64,000 bases of DNA from Cellvibrio mixtus subsp. mixtus J3-8 (GCF_000766945.1 NZ_KN266208.1:436209-500208); one strand, 5' to 3'. Positions 17,347 through 26,952 are shown, counted from the first letter of the stretch. Numbers and translations are program-made. The notes: generated by a model not told the origin, from the letters alone.

Positions 17347-18255
17347 ATGAATTCACCGTTATGTATTTGGCTGATGGTAATAGCCAGCACCTTTTTTTGG
17401 GGCAGTAATTTTAATGCAGGCCACGCGATTGCGGGCGATGTTACACCACTTACCGCTGCAACTGAACGCTTTCTGATTGCGGTTATTCTGTTTTTATTAT
17501 TGCGCGCAGCACAACGCAAAGCAGAATCGCAATTGCACTGGCGCGACGGATTGGTATTGATTCCATTGGGGATTATCGGTGTCTTCGGGTTTAATTATGC
17601 TTTTTTCACCGCCCTGCACACTACCTCAGCATTAAACGCGGCATTAATCATGGCGCTATCACCGATGCTGTCTTTATTATTTTCAGTGTGGTTACTTAAA
17701 TCGCGTATTCAATTGTTTCAATGCATAGGAATTCTTATTGCATTTATTGGCGTTACGCTGGTCATTACCGGTGGAAATTTTAGCTTGATACACATTGCGC
17801 CGGGCGATGCATGGATGATTGGTGCGTGCATTGTGTGGAGCTTATATACCGTTGGATCAAAAAAATATGCCGGGCATATTCCATCGCTACAACTCGCGCG
17901 CTGGACAGTCAGCATAGGCGCAGTGGCATTGACAGTAGTTGCGCTCTTACAAGAACAACCATTGATTGATGTTCCGGCGCTATCATGGCAAACCCACGGC
18001 ATCTTGTTTTACATGGCGTCATTCGGAACCGTATTCGCGTATATTTTTTGGTTAAAAGGCGTGCATTTTTTAGGGCCGGATAAATCGGCAATCGCTTTTA
18101 ACCTGGTGCCAGTATCGACGTTAATTGTTAGTGTGATACTAGGAAGTTATCCAAATCCCATACAGCTACTGGGAATGTTGCTCGTATTAGCGGGTGTGGT
18201 TATTTCCAGCGGCTGGAGGCCCAGTGGCAGGCACCTGGACCCCAAAAAAACATAA
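17347..18255 (+). CDS. EamA/DMT-superfamily transporter
   Basis: About 302 residues with ten predicted membrane helices in two five-helix repeats, as in EamA (RhaT/YdcZ-like) permeases. The first repeat opens with WLMVIASTFFWGSNFNAGHA and contains the typical T-A-A-x-E-R-F motif; the second begins near DAWMIGACIVWSLYTV. It belongs to the inner membrane and most likely exports a small metabolite. Substrates of this superfamily cannot be read from sequence. I prefer the ATG at 17347, which gives a normal first helix; upstream ATGs at 17329 and 17263 add an untypical N-terminus. Confidence 0.85.
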   Translation: MNSPLCIWLMVIASTFFWGSNFNAGHAIAGDVTPLTAATERFLIAVILFLLLRAAQRKAESQLHWRDGLVLIPLGIIGVFGFNYAFFTALHTTSALNAALIMALSPMLSLLFSVWLLKSRIQLFQCIGILIAFIGVTLVITGGNFSLIHIAPGDAWMIGACIVWSLYTVGSKKYAGHIPSLQLARWTVSIGAVALTVVALLQEQPLIDVPALSWQTHGILFYMASFGTVFAYIFWLKGVHFLGPDKSAIAFNLVPVSTLIVSVILGSYPNPIQLLGMLLVLAGVVISSGWRPSGRHLDPKKT

Positions 18256-18275
18256 TCCGGTTTGTGAAAAAATAT

Positions 18276-18347
18276 CCCACTGGATGAACTGCACCTTACT
18301 CAGTTGGACGGGGTGTCCAACTTTTGGGGTGCAGTTCATCCAGTGGG
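18276..18347. repeat. Inverted repeat resembling fused IS3-family ends
   Basis: A perfect 20-base inverted repeat (18276-18295 / 18328-18347, beginning CCCACTGGATGAACTGCACC) surrounds an inner hairpin GTTGGAC / GTCCAAC. Read on the minus strand the right arm gives GAACTGCACCCCAAAAGTTG followed by GACAC, a pattern common at IS3-family termini. It may be a relic of IS ends without a transposase. It sits between two convergent genes and could also act as their shared terminator. Confidence 0.6.
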
Positions 18348-18362
18348 GTATTTAAATTTCTG

Positions 18363-19973
18363 TTACTTAAGGATTAATAACTTTCTTATTTCCGACCCAA
18401 CCAACTCACCATCAACAAATTCTGCTGATTGTTTTTGCAGCTTGCCACTTGTACGAATTGAACAACTGCCATTTGCACGGAAATTTAACGCAGTTGCCAG
18501 GAGTGCTTCACTGGTATCACCTAATTGACGGGCAATATCATCTTGCACACGACACCCTTGCACAAGGGTTTCACTGTTCGCTAATGACGAAGGTACAAAT
18601 CCATCACTGTATTCACCAAAACCTTTTGCATTAGCGCCTTTCAATTGGATGGTGTAATAGGTAGTACCGCAATTTTCTTCCGGATAAAATCCGTAAGGTT
18701 TTCCACAGGTCGTATCGCCAATTAAATACACTGGTATATTGGCACCGCGCAAACCATTAATGATCGCCTCGCTTGCAGAGCAGGTATCACCGGAAGACAG
18801 TATGTAAACACGTTTCAAATCCAACGTCGGCAGATCCAGGTTTTTGTAGTTGCCGTAATACCCGACATCCCAAAAAGGCATTGGCTCCAATTTTGGTTGC
18901 TTGCTGTTTTGAATTTGCTCATAAAATACTTTTCCCTGCACATTAGCACCTGCCAGCATGTAACTGACCTCGCTCGCAATCGATAACAAACCACCACCGT
19001 TGTAACGCAAATCCAGAATCACATCACTCACCGCAGATTGTTTTAACTGCTGGATGGCTTTTACCCATTGGTCTTCCGCTTTTTCAACGTGCGAATTAAA
19101 TACCACGTACCCTACTTTACCCGTGGCAGTTTCCAATATTTTGGTAAGCAATACTGGCGAAGTGTTGACCTCAGCGGATTGTATTGTCACGGTGCGCGAT
19201 GTAACTGTACCGGCGTCCTGAATTTCAAAATTATGTGCCGCCCCAAGCAGGGAGGGAAATAAACCTTCCGAAAGCGCATTTAATCCTGCTTCACTGTTTT
19301 CATTTACCAAATCATACGAATCAATTTTTAAAATTTTTGCTCCGCGCGCAATACCAGCATTGGCAGCCGGCGAACCGGGCTCCACATATGCCACAAAATA
19401 GCCGCGCGGCGGAGTGGTGGAGTACACCTTCAGGTGAATACCATAACCGTAAGTGATACCTGACTCCCATGATTCGGCATCCTCGGTGGGCTCATAAAAA
19501 TGGAATGCATCTTTAGCCGTTCCGGAGCTGGTTGTTTTATTGGTTTTTAATTTACTGAAATAGGTTTGCGGGGTATCGCTATTGCCCGGATTCAAATCGG
19601 GCAATTCTTCAAACCATAAGTAAGTTTCATGGCTCCAGGAACGCAGGAAGTTTTTCTCATCCAGGCTGGTGCCTTTTTTATCGGGAAAAGCAATACCGGT
19701 AAATTTACTGAAACCGGTACGCGGCACAGCGCAGAGGTTGTCGAATGTCGAAGCGCTTTTATAAGCCCCGGCAACCCAACCGGAATTTGCCGTCGAACTT
19801 GTCGATGAACTGGAAGGGGTTGGGTTATTGCCAATTGACCTGCTGTCACCTCCGCCACCACCACAAGCAGCAAGAGTGAGCGCCAGTACACCTGCTGAAA
19901 GCAAGCTTAATGTTGGTTTGATAGAGGAAGGAAGATAGTTGGCCCGTTTGGCCAGAAGCGATGATTCGTTCAC
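18363..19973 (-). CDS. S41 (C-terminal processing-type) peptidase lipoprotein with PDZ domain
   Basis: About 536 residues. A lipobox LAAC (Cys about residue 37) is followed by poly-Gly and a short Ser linker. A PDZ-like region follows (YFVAYVEPGSPAANAGIARGAKILKIDSYDL), then the S41 protease core: VILDLRYNGGGLLSIASEV, and the serine-containing SSGDTCSASEAIINGLRG with the downstream GKPYGF. Family members cleave at C-terminal regions of periplasmic substrates. The GTG at 19973 follows AAGGGA with seven-base spacing and is preferred over a GTG at 20027. It lies downstream of the GH3 gene but behind a hairpin, so it is probably a separate transcript. The target is unknown. Confidence 0.85.
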   Translation of the reverse strand: MNESSLLAKRANYLPSSIKPTLSLLSAGVLALTLAACGGGGGDSRSIGNNPTPSSSSTSSTANSGWVAGAYKSASTFDNLCAVPRTGFSKFTGIAFPDKKGTSLDEKNFLRSWSHETYLWFEELPDLNPGNSDTPQTYFSKLKTNKTTSSGTAKDAFHFYEPTEDAESWESGITYGYGIHLKVYSTTPPRGYFVAYVEPGSPAANAGIARGAKILKIDSYDLVNENSEAGLNALSEGLFPSLLGAAHNFEIQDAGTVTSRTVTIQSAEVNTSPVLLTKILETATGKVGYVVFNSHVEKAEDQWVKAIQQLKQSAVSDVILDLRYNGGGLLSIASEVSYMLAGANVQGKVFYEQIQNSKQPKLEPMPFWDVGYYGNYKNLDLPTLDLKRVYILSSGDTCSASEAIINGLRGANIPVYLIGDTTCGKPYGFYPEENCGTTYYTIQLKGANAKGFGEYSDGFVPSSLANSETLVQGCRVQDDIARQLGDTSEALLATALNFRANGSCSIRTSGKLQKQSAEFVDGELVGSEIRKLLILK

Positions 19974-20049
19974 AAAAGATTCCCTTAAATATCCTGTTAC
20001 CCGCAGCGATATGCCGTTGGGGAGCACAAGAATAAAAGAAATCCTTTTG

Positions 20050-20086
20050 AAAAACCACGATAGCTATAACAGCCATCGCGGTTTTT
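20050..20086 (-). terminator. Terminator after the GH3 gene
   Basis: A near-perfect stem (AAAACCACGATAGCT against AGCCATCGCGGTTTT, five-base loop) with T-rich flanks lies just past the GH3 stop on the minus strand and ahead of the S41 peptidase gene. Confidence 0.8.
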
Positions 20087-20099
20087 ATTCACAATGCCA

Positions 20100-22559
20100 T
20101 TAATGGAAAGCGACATTAACCGGAGTGAGATATACCTTGGATTTGCTGATATCGGCCACTTTACCAACAACCTCAAGCTCACCTTTCAAACGAATATCCG
20201 CCGATGAGGAACCAATCATCAAATTAATTTTTCCCGGCTCCAGCACAAAATTCATATTGCGATCATAAAATCCCAGTTGATTGGCAGCCAGTGTAAAAGT
20301 CACACGCGCAATTTGCTTTGGCTCAAGATGAATACGCTTGAAGCCACGCAGTAATTTTACTGGCTGGGTTACACTGGCTACCGGATCATTAATATATAGC
20401 TGCACTACTTCATCGCCTGCGCGCGTGCCGGCATTCGTAATAGAAACGCTAATATCTACCGTCTCGCCTGCGTTGAGTTGTGATTTATTCCAGCTCATCT
20501 CCGAATAATTGAATTGCGTATAACTCAGACCGTAACCGAAAGGATAGAGCGCATCTGTTTTATCAAACGCATAGCCACGTTTTGCAGCGGGTTTATAATT
20601 ATAATAAACCGGCAAGTGACCCACCGAACGCGGAACACTGACCGGCAATTTTCCGCCAGGGTTTACATCGCCGAATAAAACGCGAGCCACGGCACGGCCC
20701 GTTTCCTGCCCCAAATACCAGCCTTGCAAAATAGCCGGCGCAGTTTGTGCGAGTTTGCTAATCGCCAGCGGACGACCGCCAATTAATAACACTACGACGG
20801 GTTTACCCGTTGCCAATACTGCATCGACCAATTCCTGTTGCTCGCCCAATAATTCCAGGCTGGTGCGATCCCCCAAGTGATTATCACTCCAGGCTTCACG
20901 GGACGTTGCTTCGTTATCACCGATAACGACAATTGCCACATCACTTTTCCTGGCTGCTGCAACGGCTTTTTCGATCATGCCTTTCGTATCTGCTTTTGTT
21001 GCCAATACCACTTCATCGGTATGCCAGCGCTGTTTGGAGCGAGAATTTGCGGACGCTGAATCAGGATCGGATGGCCATTTTTCAATGGTGAGTAATGTAC
21101 CTTTTTCATGGTGTATTGTTACACCACCACCAAGATATTCTTGCAAGCCCTGCAAAATGCTCACCGTCTTTTTCGGCACATCGCTGTAACCACCAATTAA
21201 GGTTTCATCAACATGCGGACCAATTAATGCGATAGATTTAAGTGTGGATTTATTAAGCGGTAAAATATTTTTTTCGTTCCTTAACAGGATTATCGATTTT
21301 TCTGCAACTTGCTGTGCGAACGCGGCGTGTTTGGCATTACCGACAAAGTCATCCACATTCGTGGTATTAGTGTAGGGGCTATCAAATAATCCCAGTGCAA
21401 ATTTTTCGTGCAGCACCCGTGCAACTGATTGATCAATTTGTTTAATAGTGATTTTTTTATCTTTCACCAACTGGATAAGATTTTTATAGGCATCACCATC
21501 AGGCGTTTCAACATCAACACCTGCAGTCATCGCCATTAAAGCAGCTCCTGATTTATCGGCAGCCAGGTGATGGCGACTGATTAATTCCGCAATCGCAAAA
21601 TAATCGCTTACCACGACGCCATTAAAATTCCATTCACCGCGCAAAATATTTTGCAGCAAATCCACATTGGAATGGGAGGGAATACCATCAATTTCGTTGT
21701 AGGAGGCCATCACACTGCGTGCATGCGCGATTTTTACGGCCGCTTCAAATGGTGGCAAAAAATTTTCACGCAAACTGCGTTCACCAATAGGCGCGGGCGC
21801 GGTATTTAGCCCACCGGTAGGTTCACCATGACCGGCGAGGTGTTTTAGTGTTGCAATCACCCTGTCCTTACCAATCCCGTCACCGGCACCTTGAAAACCT
21901 TTCACACTGGCTACACCCAATTCCGAAACCAGATATGGGTCCTCACCGAGGGTTTCTTCGATACGCCCCCAGCGCGGATCGCGCGCAACATCAAGTACCG
22001 GAGCCAGCGCCTGATGTGTACCTATCGCACGCATTTCCTGCGCCGCGATGGTGTAAACCTGTTCGATAGTGGCGGGATCCCAGGTGCTCGCCAAACCTAT
22101 CGCTTGCGGAAAGCTGGTAGCATTACGGCCAGCGTGACCATGTAGCGCTTCTTCATGAAAAATTGCGGGAATTCCCAGGCGAGTGTTTTCGAGCAAATAT
22201 TTTTGCACGGCATTGGTAAATGCCAATGTTTGCGCCGGGGTTTTATTGGGCGTGAGCGTGGCTTTGTTTTCTGCCGGGCGCGCAACCTGCCCTATACCGC
22301 CACCCAGAATTTCTTTTGCGTGTTCCGCTGTAAATTCGCCGCTGTCTGTTTCAAGCTTTTGCCGTGCAACCCACACGGTTTGCAATTGCGCGACTTTTTC
22401 TTCCAGGGTCATGCGCTTGAGCAGATCTTTCACGCGCGCATCAATAGGTTTATCCGGGTTTTTATAGATAGGCTCTGCCGCCATTGAGCTCGCAGGAATG
22501 GCAAAAAAAATTGCACTTGCGAAAAATATTTTTAGCCGATGAAAACATGAGGGCCGCAT
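20100..22559 (-). CDS. GH3 beta-xylosidase/beta-glucosidase, exported
   Basis: An 819-residue GH3 enzyme with a signal peptide (ends near SSMAA), the N-terminal barrel (EEKVAQLQ, HEEALHG, DPRWGRIEETLGEDPYL, KHLAGHGEPTGG), the nucleophile Asp319 in GVVVSDYFAI, the second alpha/beta domain with the acid/base region GDNEATSREAWSDNHLGDR, and a C-terminal fibronectin-III-like domain (AGDEVVQLYINDP). It removes beta-linked xylose or glucose from non-reducing ends of oligosaccharides. The REAW-x-x-NHLGDR stretch and position beside xylA/xylB favour a xylo-oligosaccharide substrate, but glucosidase activity is possible. GGAGG eight bases before the ATG supports the start. It probably acts in the periplasm. 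Confidence 0.88.
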   Translation of the reverse strand: MRPSCFHRLKIFFASAIFFAIPASSMAAEPIYKNPDKPIDARVKDLLKRMTLEEKVAQLQTVWVARQKLETDSGEFTAEHAKEILGGGIGQVARPAENKATLTPNKTPAQTLAFTNAVQKYLLENTRLGIPAIFHEEALHGHAGRNATSFPQAIGLASTWDPATIEQVYTIAAQEMRAIGTHQALAPVLDVARDPRWGRIEETLGEDPYLVSELGVASVKGFQGAGDGIGKDRVIATLKHLAGHGEPTGGLNTAPAPIGERSLRENFLPPFEAAVKIAHARSVMASYNEIDGIPSHSNVDLLQNILRGEWNFNGVVVSDYFAIAELISRHHLAADKSGAALMAMTAGVDVETPDGDAYKNLIQLVKDKKITIKQIDQSVARVLHEKFALGLFDSPYTNTTNVDDFVGNAKHAAFAQQVAEKSIILLRNEKNILPLNKSTLKSIALIGPHVDETLIGGYSDVPKKTVSILQGLQEYLGGGVTIHHEKGTLLTIEKWPSDPDSASANSRSKQRWHTDEVVLATKADTKGMIEKAVAAARKSDVAIVVIGDNEATSREAWSDNHLGDRTSLELLGEQQELVDAVLATGKPVVVLLIGGRPLAISKLAQTAPAILQGWYLGQETGRAVARVLFGDVNPGGKLPVSVPRSVGHLPVYYNYKPAAKRGYAFDKTDALYPFGYGLSYTQFNYSEMSWNKSQLNAGETVDISVSITNAGTRAGDEVVQLYINDPVASVTQPVKLLRGFKRIHLEPKQIARVTFTLAANQLGFYDRNMNFVLEPGKINLMIGSSSADIRLKGELEVVGKVADISKSKVYLTPVNVAFH

Positions 22560-22740
22560 GCCGTTATCCTCCAGGGGTCGGTGTGTTTTTGAGTTAACAA
22601 TATTATTGTTTTTTTTGAGAAAACTTCTTGAGATGAATGAAATCGCCTGTGCGCGTAACTCTAGCGCAAGTGCAATTTTACGTTCCTGGTTTTACATTTT
22701 TTATCGCATTTTTTGTGGGAAAGGAACAAATAACACCTAC

Positions 22741-22795
22741 AAAAAAGCCGCTAATTATTGCCCCATTGCTGGGACAATAATTAGCGGCCAGAGGC
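22741..22795 (-). terminator. Terminator after xylA
   Basis: A perfect 14-base stem GCCGCTAATTATTG (22747-22760) / CAATAATTAGCGGC (22775-22788) is followed on the minus strand by a T-run at 22746-22741. It ends the xylB-xylA transcript before GH3. Confidence 0.88.
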
Positions 22796-22830
22796 TTTGC
22801 TAGAAAAATCGTTAGCGCAATACGCAGCTA

Positions 22831-24162
22831 TTAACGAATGTAACGATTAATAATGTTTTCGTACAACTCCTGGCGTCCGCTTTGCAGAGTAAGTTCGCCA
22901 CCTTTATTACCGATATCGGCCAGTTGTTGCAGGGTCAGCTTGCCTTGTTCGTATGCGGCACCGTTACCTGAATCGAAGCTGCTGTAACGCTCTTTACGCA
23001 GGCTTTCCAGCGGAGATTGCTGGATCAGGCTGTCGGCAATAATTAATGAGCGCGCAAATGTATCCATACCACCAATATGGCCGTAGAACATATCAACCGG
23101 ATCCGGAGAGTTACGACGCACTTTCGCATCGAAGTTCACACCGCCACCTTGCAAACCACCCGCGCGCAGGAACACCAACATCATCTCAACAGTTTCATTG
23201 ATGTTGTAAGGGAATTGGTCTGTGTCCCATGCGTTTTGGTAATCGCCACGGTTGGCATCGAGTGAACCCAGCATGCCAGCGTTAGCAGCAGCTTGCATAT
23301 CGTGACACATGGTGTGACCAGCGAGAGTGGCGTGGTTGGTTTCCAGATTCAATTTGAAATCTTTATCCAGGCCGTGGTGACGCAAGAAACCAATAACCGT
23401 TTCAGCATCGAAATCGTATTGGTGCTTTGAAGGCTCCATTGGTTTTGGCTCAATAAAGAAATAGCCTTTGAAACCTTGTCCACGTGCGTAATCGCGAGCG
23501 ATGGTCAGGAAGCGCGCCAGATGCTCTTGTTCGCGTTTCATGTCGGTGTTTAACAAGCTCATGTAACCTTCGCGGCCACCCCAGAACACATAGTTCTCAC
23601 CACCCAGTGCAATGGTTGCATCCAGTGCGTCTTTCAATTGCGCACCAGCATATGCCACTACATTGAAATCCGGGTTGGTAGATGCGCCGTTCATGTAGCG
23701 TGGGTTGGAGAACAGGTTTGCAGTGCCCCACAACAATTTTACGCCGGAAGCTGCTTGTTTTTGTTTAGCGTACTCAACAATGGTTTGCAAACGCTTGGAT
23801 GTTTCTGCGCGCGATGCACCTTCATCTACCAGATCCACATCGTGGAAGCAGTAGTAAGGAGTGCCCAGCTTGGTGATGAATTCAAACGCTGCGTCCATTT
23901 TTTCATGCGCGCGCGCAATTGGATCTTGCGTTGCGGCCCATGGAAAAATCTTTGTACCTGGACCGAAAGGATCGTGGCCTGCGCCGCAGAAGCTGTGCCA
24001 GTAGCAGGTGGCAAATTTGAAATGTTCTTTCAAGGTTTTGCCGGCAACTACGCGGTTTTCATCGTAGTATTTAAATGCTAATGGATTGTCAGAATCCGGA
24101 CCTTCGTAACCAATCTTGCCAATACCGGGGAAGTATTCTTTGCTACCGAGAACAATACTCAT
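22831..24162 (-). CDS. xylA: Xylose isomerase
   Basis: A 443-residue xylose isomerase (D-xylose to D-xylulose, cytoplasmic, divalent-metal dependent). It is the longer class II type (about 440 residues) with [17 protein letters not shown], the metal/substrate segments [62 protein letters not shown] and GSLDANRGD. The ATG at 24162 follows AAGGTGA with good spacing; a GTG nine bases upstream is less likely. It is the second gene after xylB (61-base gap, same strand), an unusual order since xylA is often first. A strong terminator follows. Confidence 0.97.
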   Translation of the reverse strand: MSIVLGSKEYFPGIGKIGYEGPDSDNPLAFKYYDENRVVAGKTLKEHFKFATCYWHSFCGAGHDPFGPGTKIFPWAATQDPIARAHEKMDAAFEFITKLGTPYYCFHDVDLVDEGASRAETSKRLQTIVEYAKQKQAASGVKLLWGTANLFSNPRYMNGASTNPDFNVVAYAGAQLKDALDATIALGGENYVFWGGREGYMSLLNTDMKREQEHLARFLTIARDYARGQGFKGYFFIEPKPMEPSKHQYDFDAETVIGFLRHHGLDKDFKLNLETNHATLAGHTMCHDMQAAANAGMLGSLDANRGDYQNAWDTDQFPYNINETVEMMLVFLRAGGLQGGGVNFDAKVRRNSPDPVDMFYGHIGGMDTFARSLIIADSLIQQSPLESLRKERYSSFDSGNGAAYEQGKLTLQQLADIGNKGGELTLQSGRQELYENIINRYIR

Positions 24163-24223
24163 AATTTTCACCTTGAGGAATTTTTACTAACACAATTCAA
24201 AAAACTGTTTATCGCTAACCGGA

Positions 24224-25708
24224 TTATTTTGGTAACAATGCAACCCAATTTTGATAAGCATCCTGATACCGGGCAAACTGCGCCGCCTGTGGCTCTACCA
24301 CACTCAAACGCGTCAGTCCGGTAAACGCTTCATTTGCGGAAACGTAATAACCACTACCCAATGCCGCTGCGCGTGCTGCACCTTCAGCGCCATCGGTTTC
24401 AAACATTTCTACTGCGGCTTGCGTAGTGTTTGCAAAAGTCTGTGCAAACACATCGCTCAAAAACATATTGCCTTTACCGGCACGAACTACCTCGCAACTG
24501 CCCCCCAATGATTTCAAAACATCGAAACCCTGGTTGAGCGAAAACACTATGCCTTCCTGTGCGGCGCGCACCATATGACCCAAACCATGGCGATTGAAAT
24601 CAAGGTTACGCAACTGCGCGCCCAGATTTTTATTTTGGAAAATTCGCTCTGCACCATTTCCAAATGGATGGAATAACAAACCTTCGCTACCCACTGGCAC
24701 TGCTTGCGCCAATTCATTTAATTGTGGATATGACGGCGTTGCGCCGGCAGCACTAATGGTTTGGCGCAACCAGGAATACAAGCGGCCACAACCATTCACA
24801 CACACAAGGACGCCATTGCGTTTTTTCTCTTCTGTGCTGGTTACATGCAAAAAAGTATTTACGCGCGATTCGGTATCGGCTGCCGGTTGATCAGTCACAC
24901 CGTAAATCACCCCGGAGGTTCCCGCTGTTGCAGCAACTTCACCCGGCTCCAATACATTTAAACTGAAGGCGTTGTTCGGTTGATCGCCGGCGCGGTAACA
25001 AATTTTCACACCGGAGCGCAAACCTAACTCGGCAGCGATTGAGTCGCTTACAACCGATTGAACACCAAAGCTCGGCGCGATATCCGGAATCAATGCAGCA
25101 TCAATTCCCCAATGCGCGAGCAACTCAGTGGCAACGCGATTTTCTTTGAAGTCCCACAAAGTGCCTTCAGACAAACCTGAAGCGGTGGTGTTAATGACGC
25201 CGGATAATTTCATCGCAATAAAATCACCGGGCAGCATAATTTTATGAATACGGGAAAAAATTTCCGGTTGGTTTTCTTGCACCCAACGCAATTTTGCCGC
25301 AGTGAAATTACCGGGTGAATTTAATAAATGACCGAAGCAATAATCGTGTCCGAGATCGGTCAACGCCTTGGTGCCGAAAGGAACGGCACGGCTATCACAC
25401 CAGATAATAGAAGGGCGCAGTACTTGCTGGTTTTTATCGACCACCACCAAACCATGCATTTGGTAAGAGATTCCAATCGCATCAATTTGTTGTGGGTTAA
25501 AACTGCCGCGCGCTACCAAACGCGCAAAACCCTGGCGCACACAATCCCACCAGGTATCCGGGTTTTGCTCGGCAAAACCGGGTTGCGGGCTGTCGATGGC
25601 CAATTCGGAATCAGGATGGGACAAAGCCCCAAGGCTCTTGCCGGTTTGGCCATCCAGCACCGATAACTTGACCGAGGAACTACCAACATCAATACCGAGA
25701 AACAGCAT
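24224..25708 (-). CDS. xylB: Xylulokinase
   Basis: A 494-residue FGGY-family sugar kinase that phosphorylates D-xylulose with ATP. The N-terminus FLGIDVGSSSVKLSVLD is the phosphate-1 loop; MHGLVVVD, the WCDSRA segment and LPGDFIAMKLSG are typical of xylulokinases, as are GDQPNNAF and the C-terminal adenosine motif region EVVRAGKGNMFLSDVFAQ. It is first in the xylB-xylA unit. The 406-base upstream region, shared with the divergent Nudix-type regulator, contains a partial palindrome (25847-25861) that recurs upstream of the large TonB receptor. No strong ribosome binding site is seen before the ATG. Confidence 0.95.
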   Translation of the reverse strand: MLFLGIDVGSSSVKLSVLDGQTGKSLGALSHPDSELAIDSPQPGFAEQNPDTWWDCVRQGFARLVARGSFNPQQIDAIGISYQMHGLVVVDKNQQVLRPSIIWCDSRAVPFGTKALTDLGHDYCFGHLLNSPGNFTAAKLRWVQENQPEIFSRIHKIMLPGDFIAMKLSGVINTTASGLSEGTLWDFKENRVATELLAHWGIDAALIPDIAPSFGVQSVVSDSIAAELGLRSGVKICYRAGDQPNNAFSLNVLEPGEVAATAGTSGVIYGVTDQPAADTESRVNTFLHVTSTEEKKRNGVLVCVNGCGRLYSWLRQTISAAGATPSYPQLNELAQAVPVGSEGLLFHPFGNGAERIFQNKNLGAQLRNLDFNRHGLGHMVRAAQEGIVFSLNQGFDVLKSLGGSCEVVRAGKGNMFLSDVFAQTFANTTQAAVEMFETDGAEGAARAAALGSGYYVSANEAFTGLTRLSVVEPQAAQFARYQDAYQNWVALLPK

Positions 25709-25846
25709 AAAGGCTCACAAATAGTTGAAGAATGTTTTCAAAACCTGTTGGCCGGATCCAAAACACCGGCAAGTTTGATCAGCTCGCTGCATTTTTATCG
25801 TTAACAACGCCGCAGCAGGATTTGGCTTGCTAACAAGCATAGCTTA

Positions 25847-25865
25847 TTGTCTATCTGACAACAAG
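25847..25865 (-). promoter_or_regulatory. Candidate xylan-regulon operator, xylB copy
   Basis: On the minus strand this reads CTTGTTGTCAGATAGACAA. The inner part is a perfect palindrome TTGTC-N5-GACAA. It matches the site upstream of the large TonB receptor at 14 of 17 positions. It lies about 145 bases upstream of the xylB start. The assignment as a binding site is inference. Confidence 0.55.
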
Positions 25866-25947
25866 ATATGCAATGACAAAAACTCTGTTAAAAAAGATTA
25901 ATTTTGTGGCGCAGGCTGCACCTGCACGAAAAAATGGCACCGGTTAC

Positions 25948-25956
25948 ATCTGACAA
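25948..25956 (+). promoter_or_regulatory. Operator-like half-site near the regulator gene
   Basis: ATCTGACAA repeats the right half of the xylB operator candidate exactly and lies about 160 bases before the regulator start, where it could serve autoregulation. A nine-base match alone is weak evidence. Confidence 0.3.
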
Positions 25957-26114
25957 GCTATAAATAGCCAGAACCGATGGCATGACAATCCGCTGAACAG
26001 GCCTCGACCATTACCAAATCGGCTTATACAATGCGCCATTGACCTGACCTATCAAGCAACTGAAAACCAGATGCCCATAACAATTAACTAACGCAAGCCT
26101 CCAGGGAGATTGCA

Positions 26115-26846
26115 GTGCCCAATACCCATATTCCCGGTAGCCAGACCAACATCAATCCACTGAACCTTTCTGGCGATGTGATAAAAGCGCTCTCCATCGA
26201 TAACCTGATTTTCGGTTTGGATAATGATGAACTGAAAATCCTGCTGGTTAAGCAAACCGATCCGCTGCATGAGGGCAAATGGGCACTACCCGGCGGCTGG
26301 ATTCGTTACGACGAAAACTTGCGCGACGCGGCGTACCGGTTACTGGAAGAATTGACAGGTATACGCGATCTCTATCTGGAGCAACTGAAAACCTTTGGGC
26401 GCGTCGATCGCTTTCCGTCCGAGCGTGTGGTGACCATTGCCTATTACGCGCTGGTGAGTGCCGATAAGTTTTCACTGGTCGCCGGCCAGAGCGCGGCGGA
26501 TGTGAATTGGCAAAGCGTGAACAACTTACCGGACCTGGTGTATGACCACGCCGAAATCGTCGCCCATGGCTTAAAAGTATTGCGCCACCAGGTTTGCCAT
26601 CAACCGATTGGCTTCAACCTGCTGCCAGAGAAATTTACCTTGCTGCAATTACAGGCACTTTACGAAGCCATCCTGAATACCAAATTGGATAAACCCAATT
26701 TCCGCCGCAAGATTATGAAGATGAATTTGCTCACGCCATGCAACGAAAAGCAGCAGGGTGTTCCCCATCGCGCCGCCAGCCTTTACCGGTTTGATGCAGA
26801 TGCATACAAGCACCTGAGCGAATCCGGATTTGCATTTGAGATATAA
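26115..26846 (+). CDS. NrtR-type regulator: Nudix-fold sensor with winged helix
   Basis: A 243-residue protein with an N-terminal Nudix-fold domain (about 20-150) and a C-terminal winged helix-turn-helix (about 155-230, with LPEKFTLLQLQALYEAIL and KPNFRRKIMKMNLL). The Nudix box (61-83) is degenerate: two of its conserved Glu positions, in the RE and EE parts, are Leu (L76, L80), so hydrolysis is probably lost, as in NrtR-family regulators that sense ligands with this fold. Its place between xylB and a sugar permease suggests a pentose-responsive repressor or activator, comparable to AraR-type members in Bacteroidetes. The start is a GTG with AGGGAG seven bases upstream. Confidence 0.85.
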   Translation: MPNTHIPGSQTNINPLNLSGDVIKALSIDNLIFGLDNDELKILLVKQTDPLHEGKWALPGGWIRYDENLRDAAYRLLEELTGIRDLYLEQLKTFGRVDRFPSERVVTIAYYALVSADKFSLVAGQSAADVNWQSVNNLPDLVYDHAEIVAHGLKVLRHQVCHQPIGFNLLPEKFTLLQLQALYEAILNTKLDKPNFRRKIMKMNLLTPCNEKQQGVPHRAASLYRFDADAYKHLSESGFAFEI

Positions 26847-26934
26847 AAAAACCTGAAATACAGAACGTGAAATATACGGGCCCCCTCACCACAAGGGGCT
26901 TCGAACAACAACAAAAAAGCTCCAAAAATAACCT

Positions 26935-26952
26935 GACAATGACATATAGTCA
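26935..26952 (+). promoter_or_regulatory. Possible operator upstream of the sugar permease
   Basis: TGACATATAGTCA is a perfect palindrome (TGAC-N5-GTCA) about 95 bases before the permease start. Its layout resembles the xylB and receptor sites, but the base identity is clearly lower, so membership in the same family is tentative. Confidence 0.35.

Larger units (their letters stand above)
25709..26114. other. Divergent control region between xylB and the Nudix-type regulator
   Basis: This gap of about 400 bases holds no gene. It contains a strong operator candidate, TTGTCTATCTGACAA (25847-25861), and a related half-site ATCTGACAA at 25948-25956. The GTG of the regulator is preceded by AGGGAG. 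No hairpin typical of attenuation was recognised. Confidence 0.55.

Noticed and set aside
24162-24171. Upstream GTG as the xylA start
   Set aside because: The GTG lies within the ribosome binding site AAGGTGA that serves the ATG at 24162.
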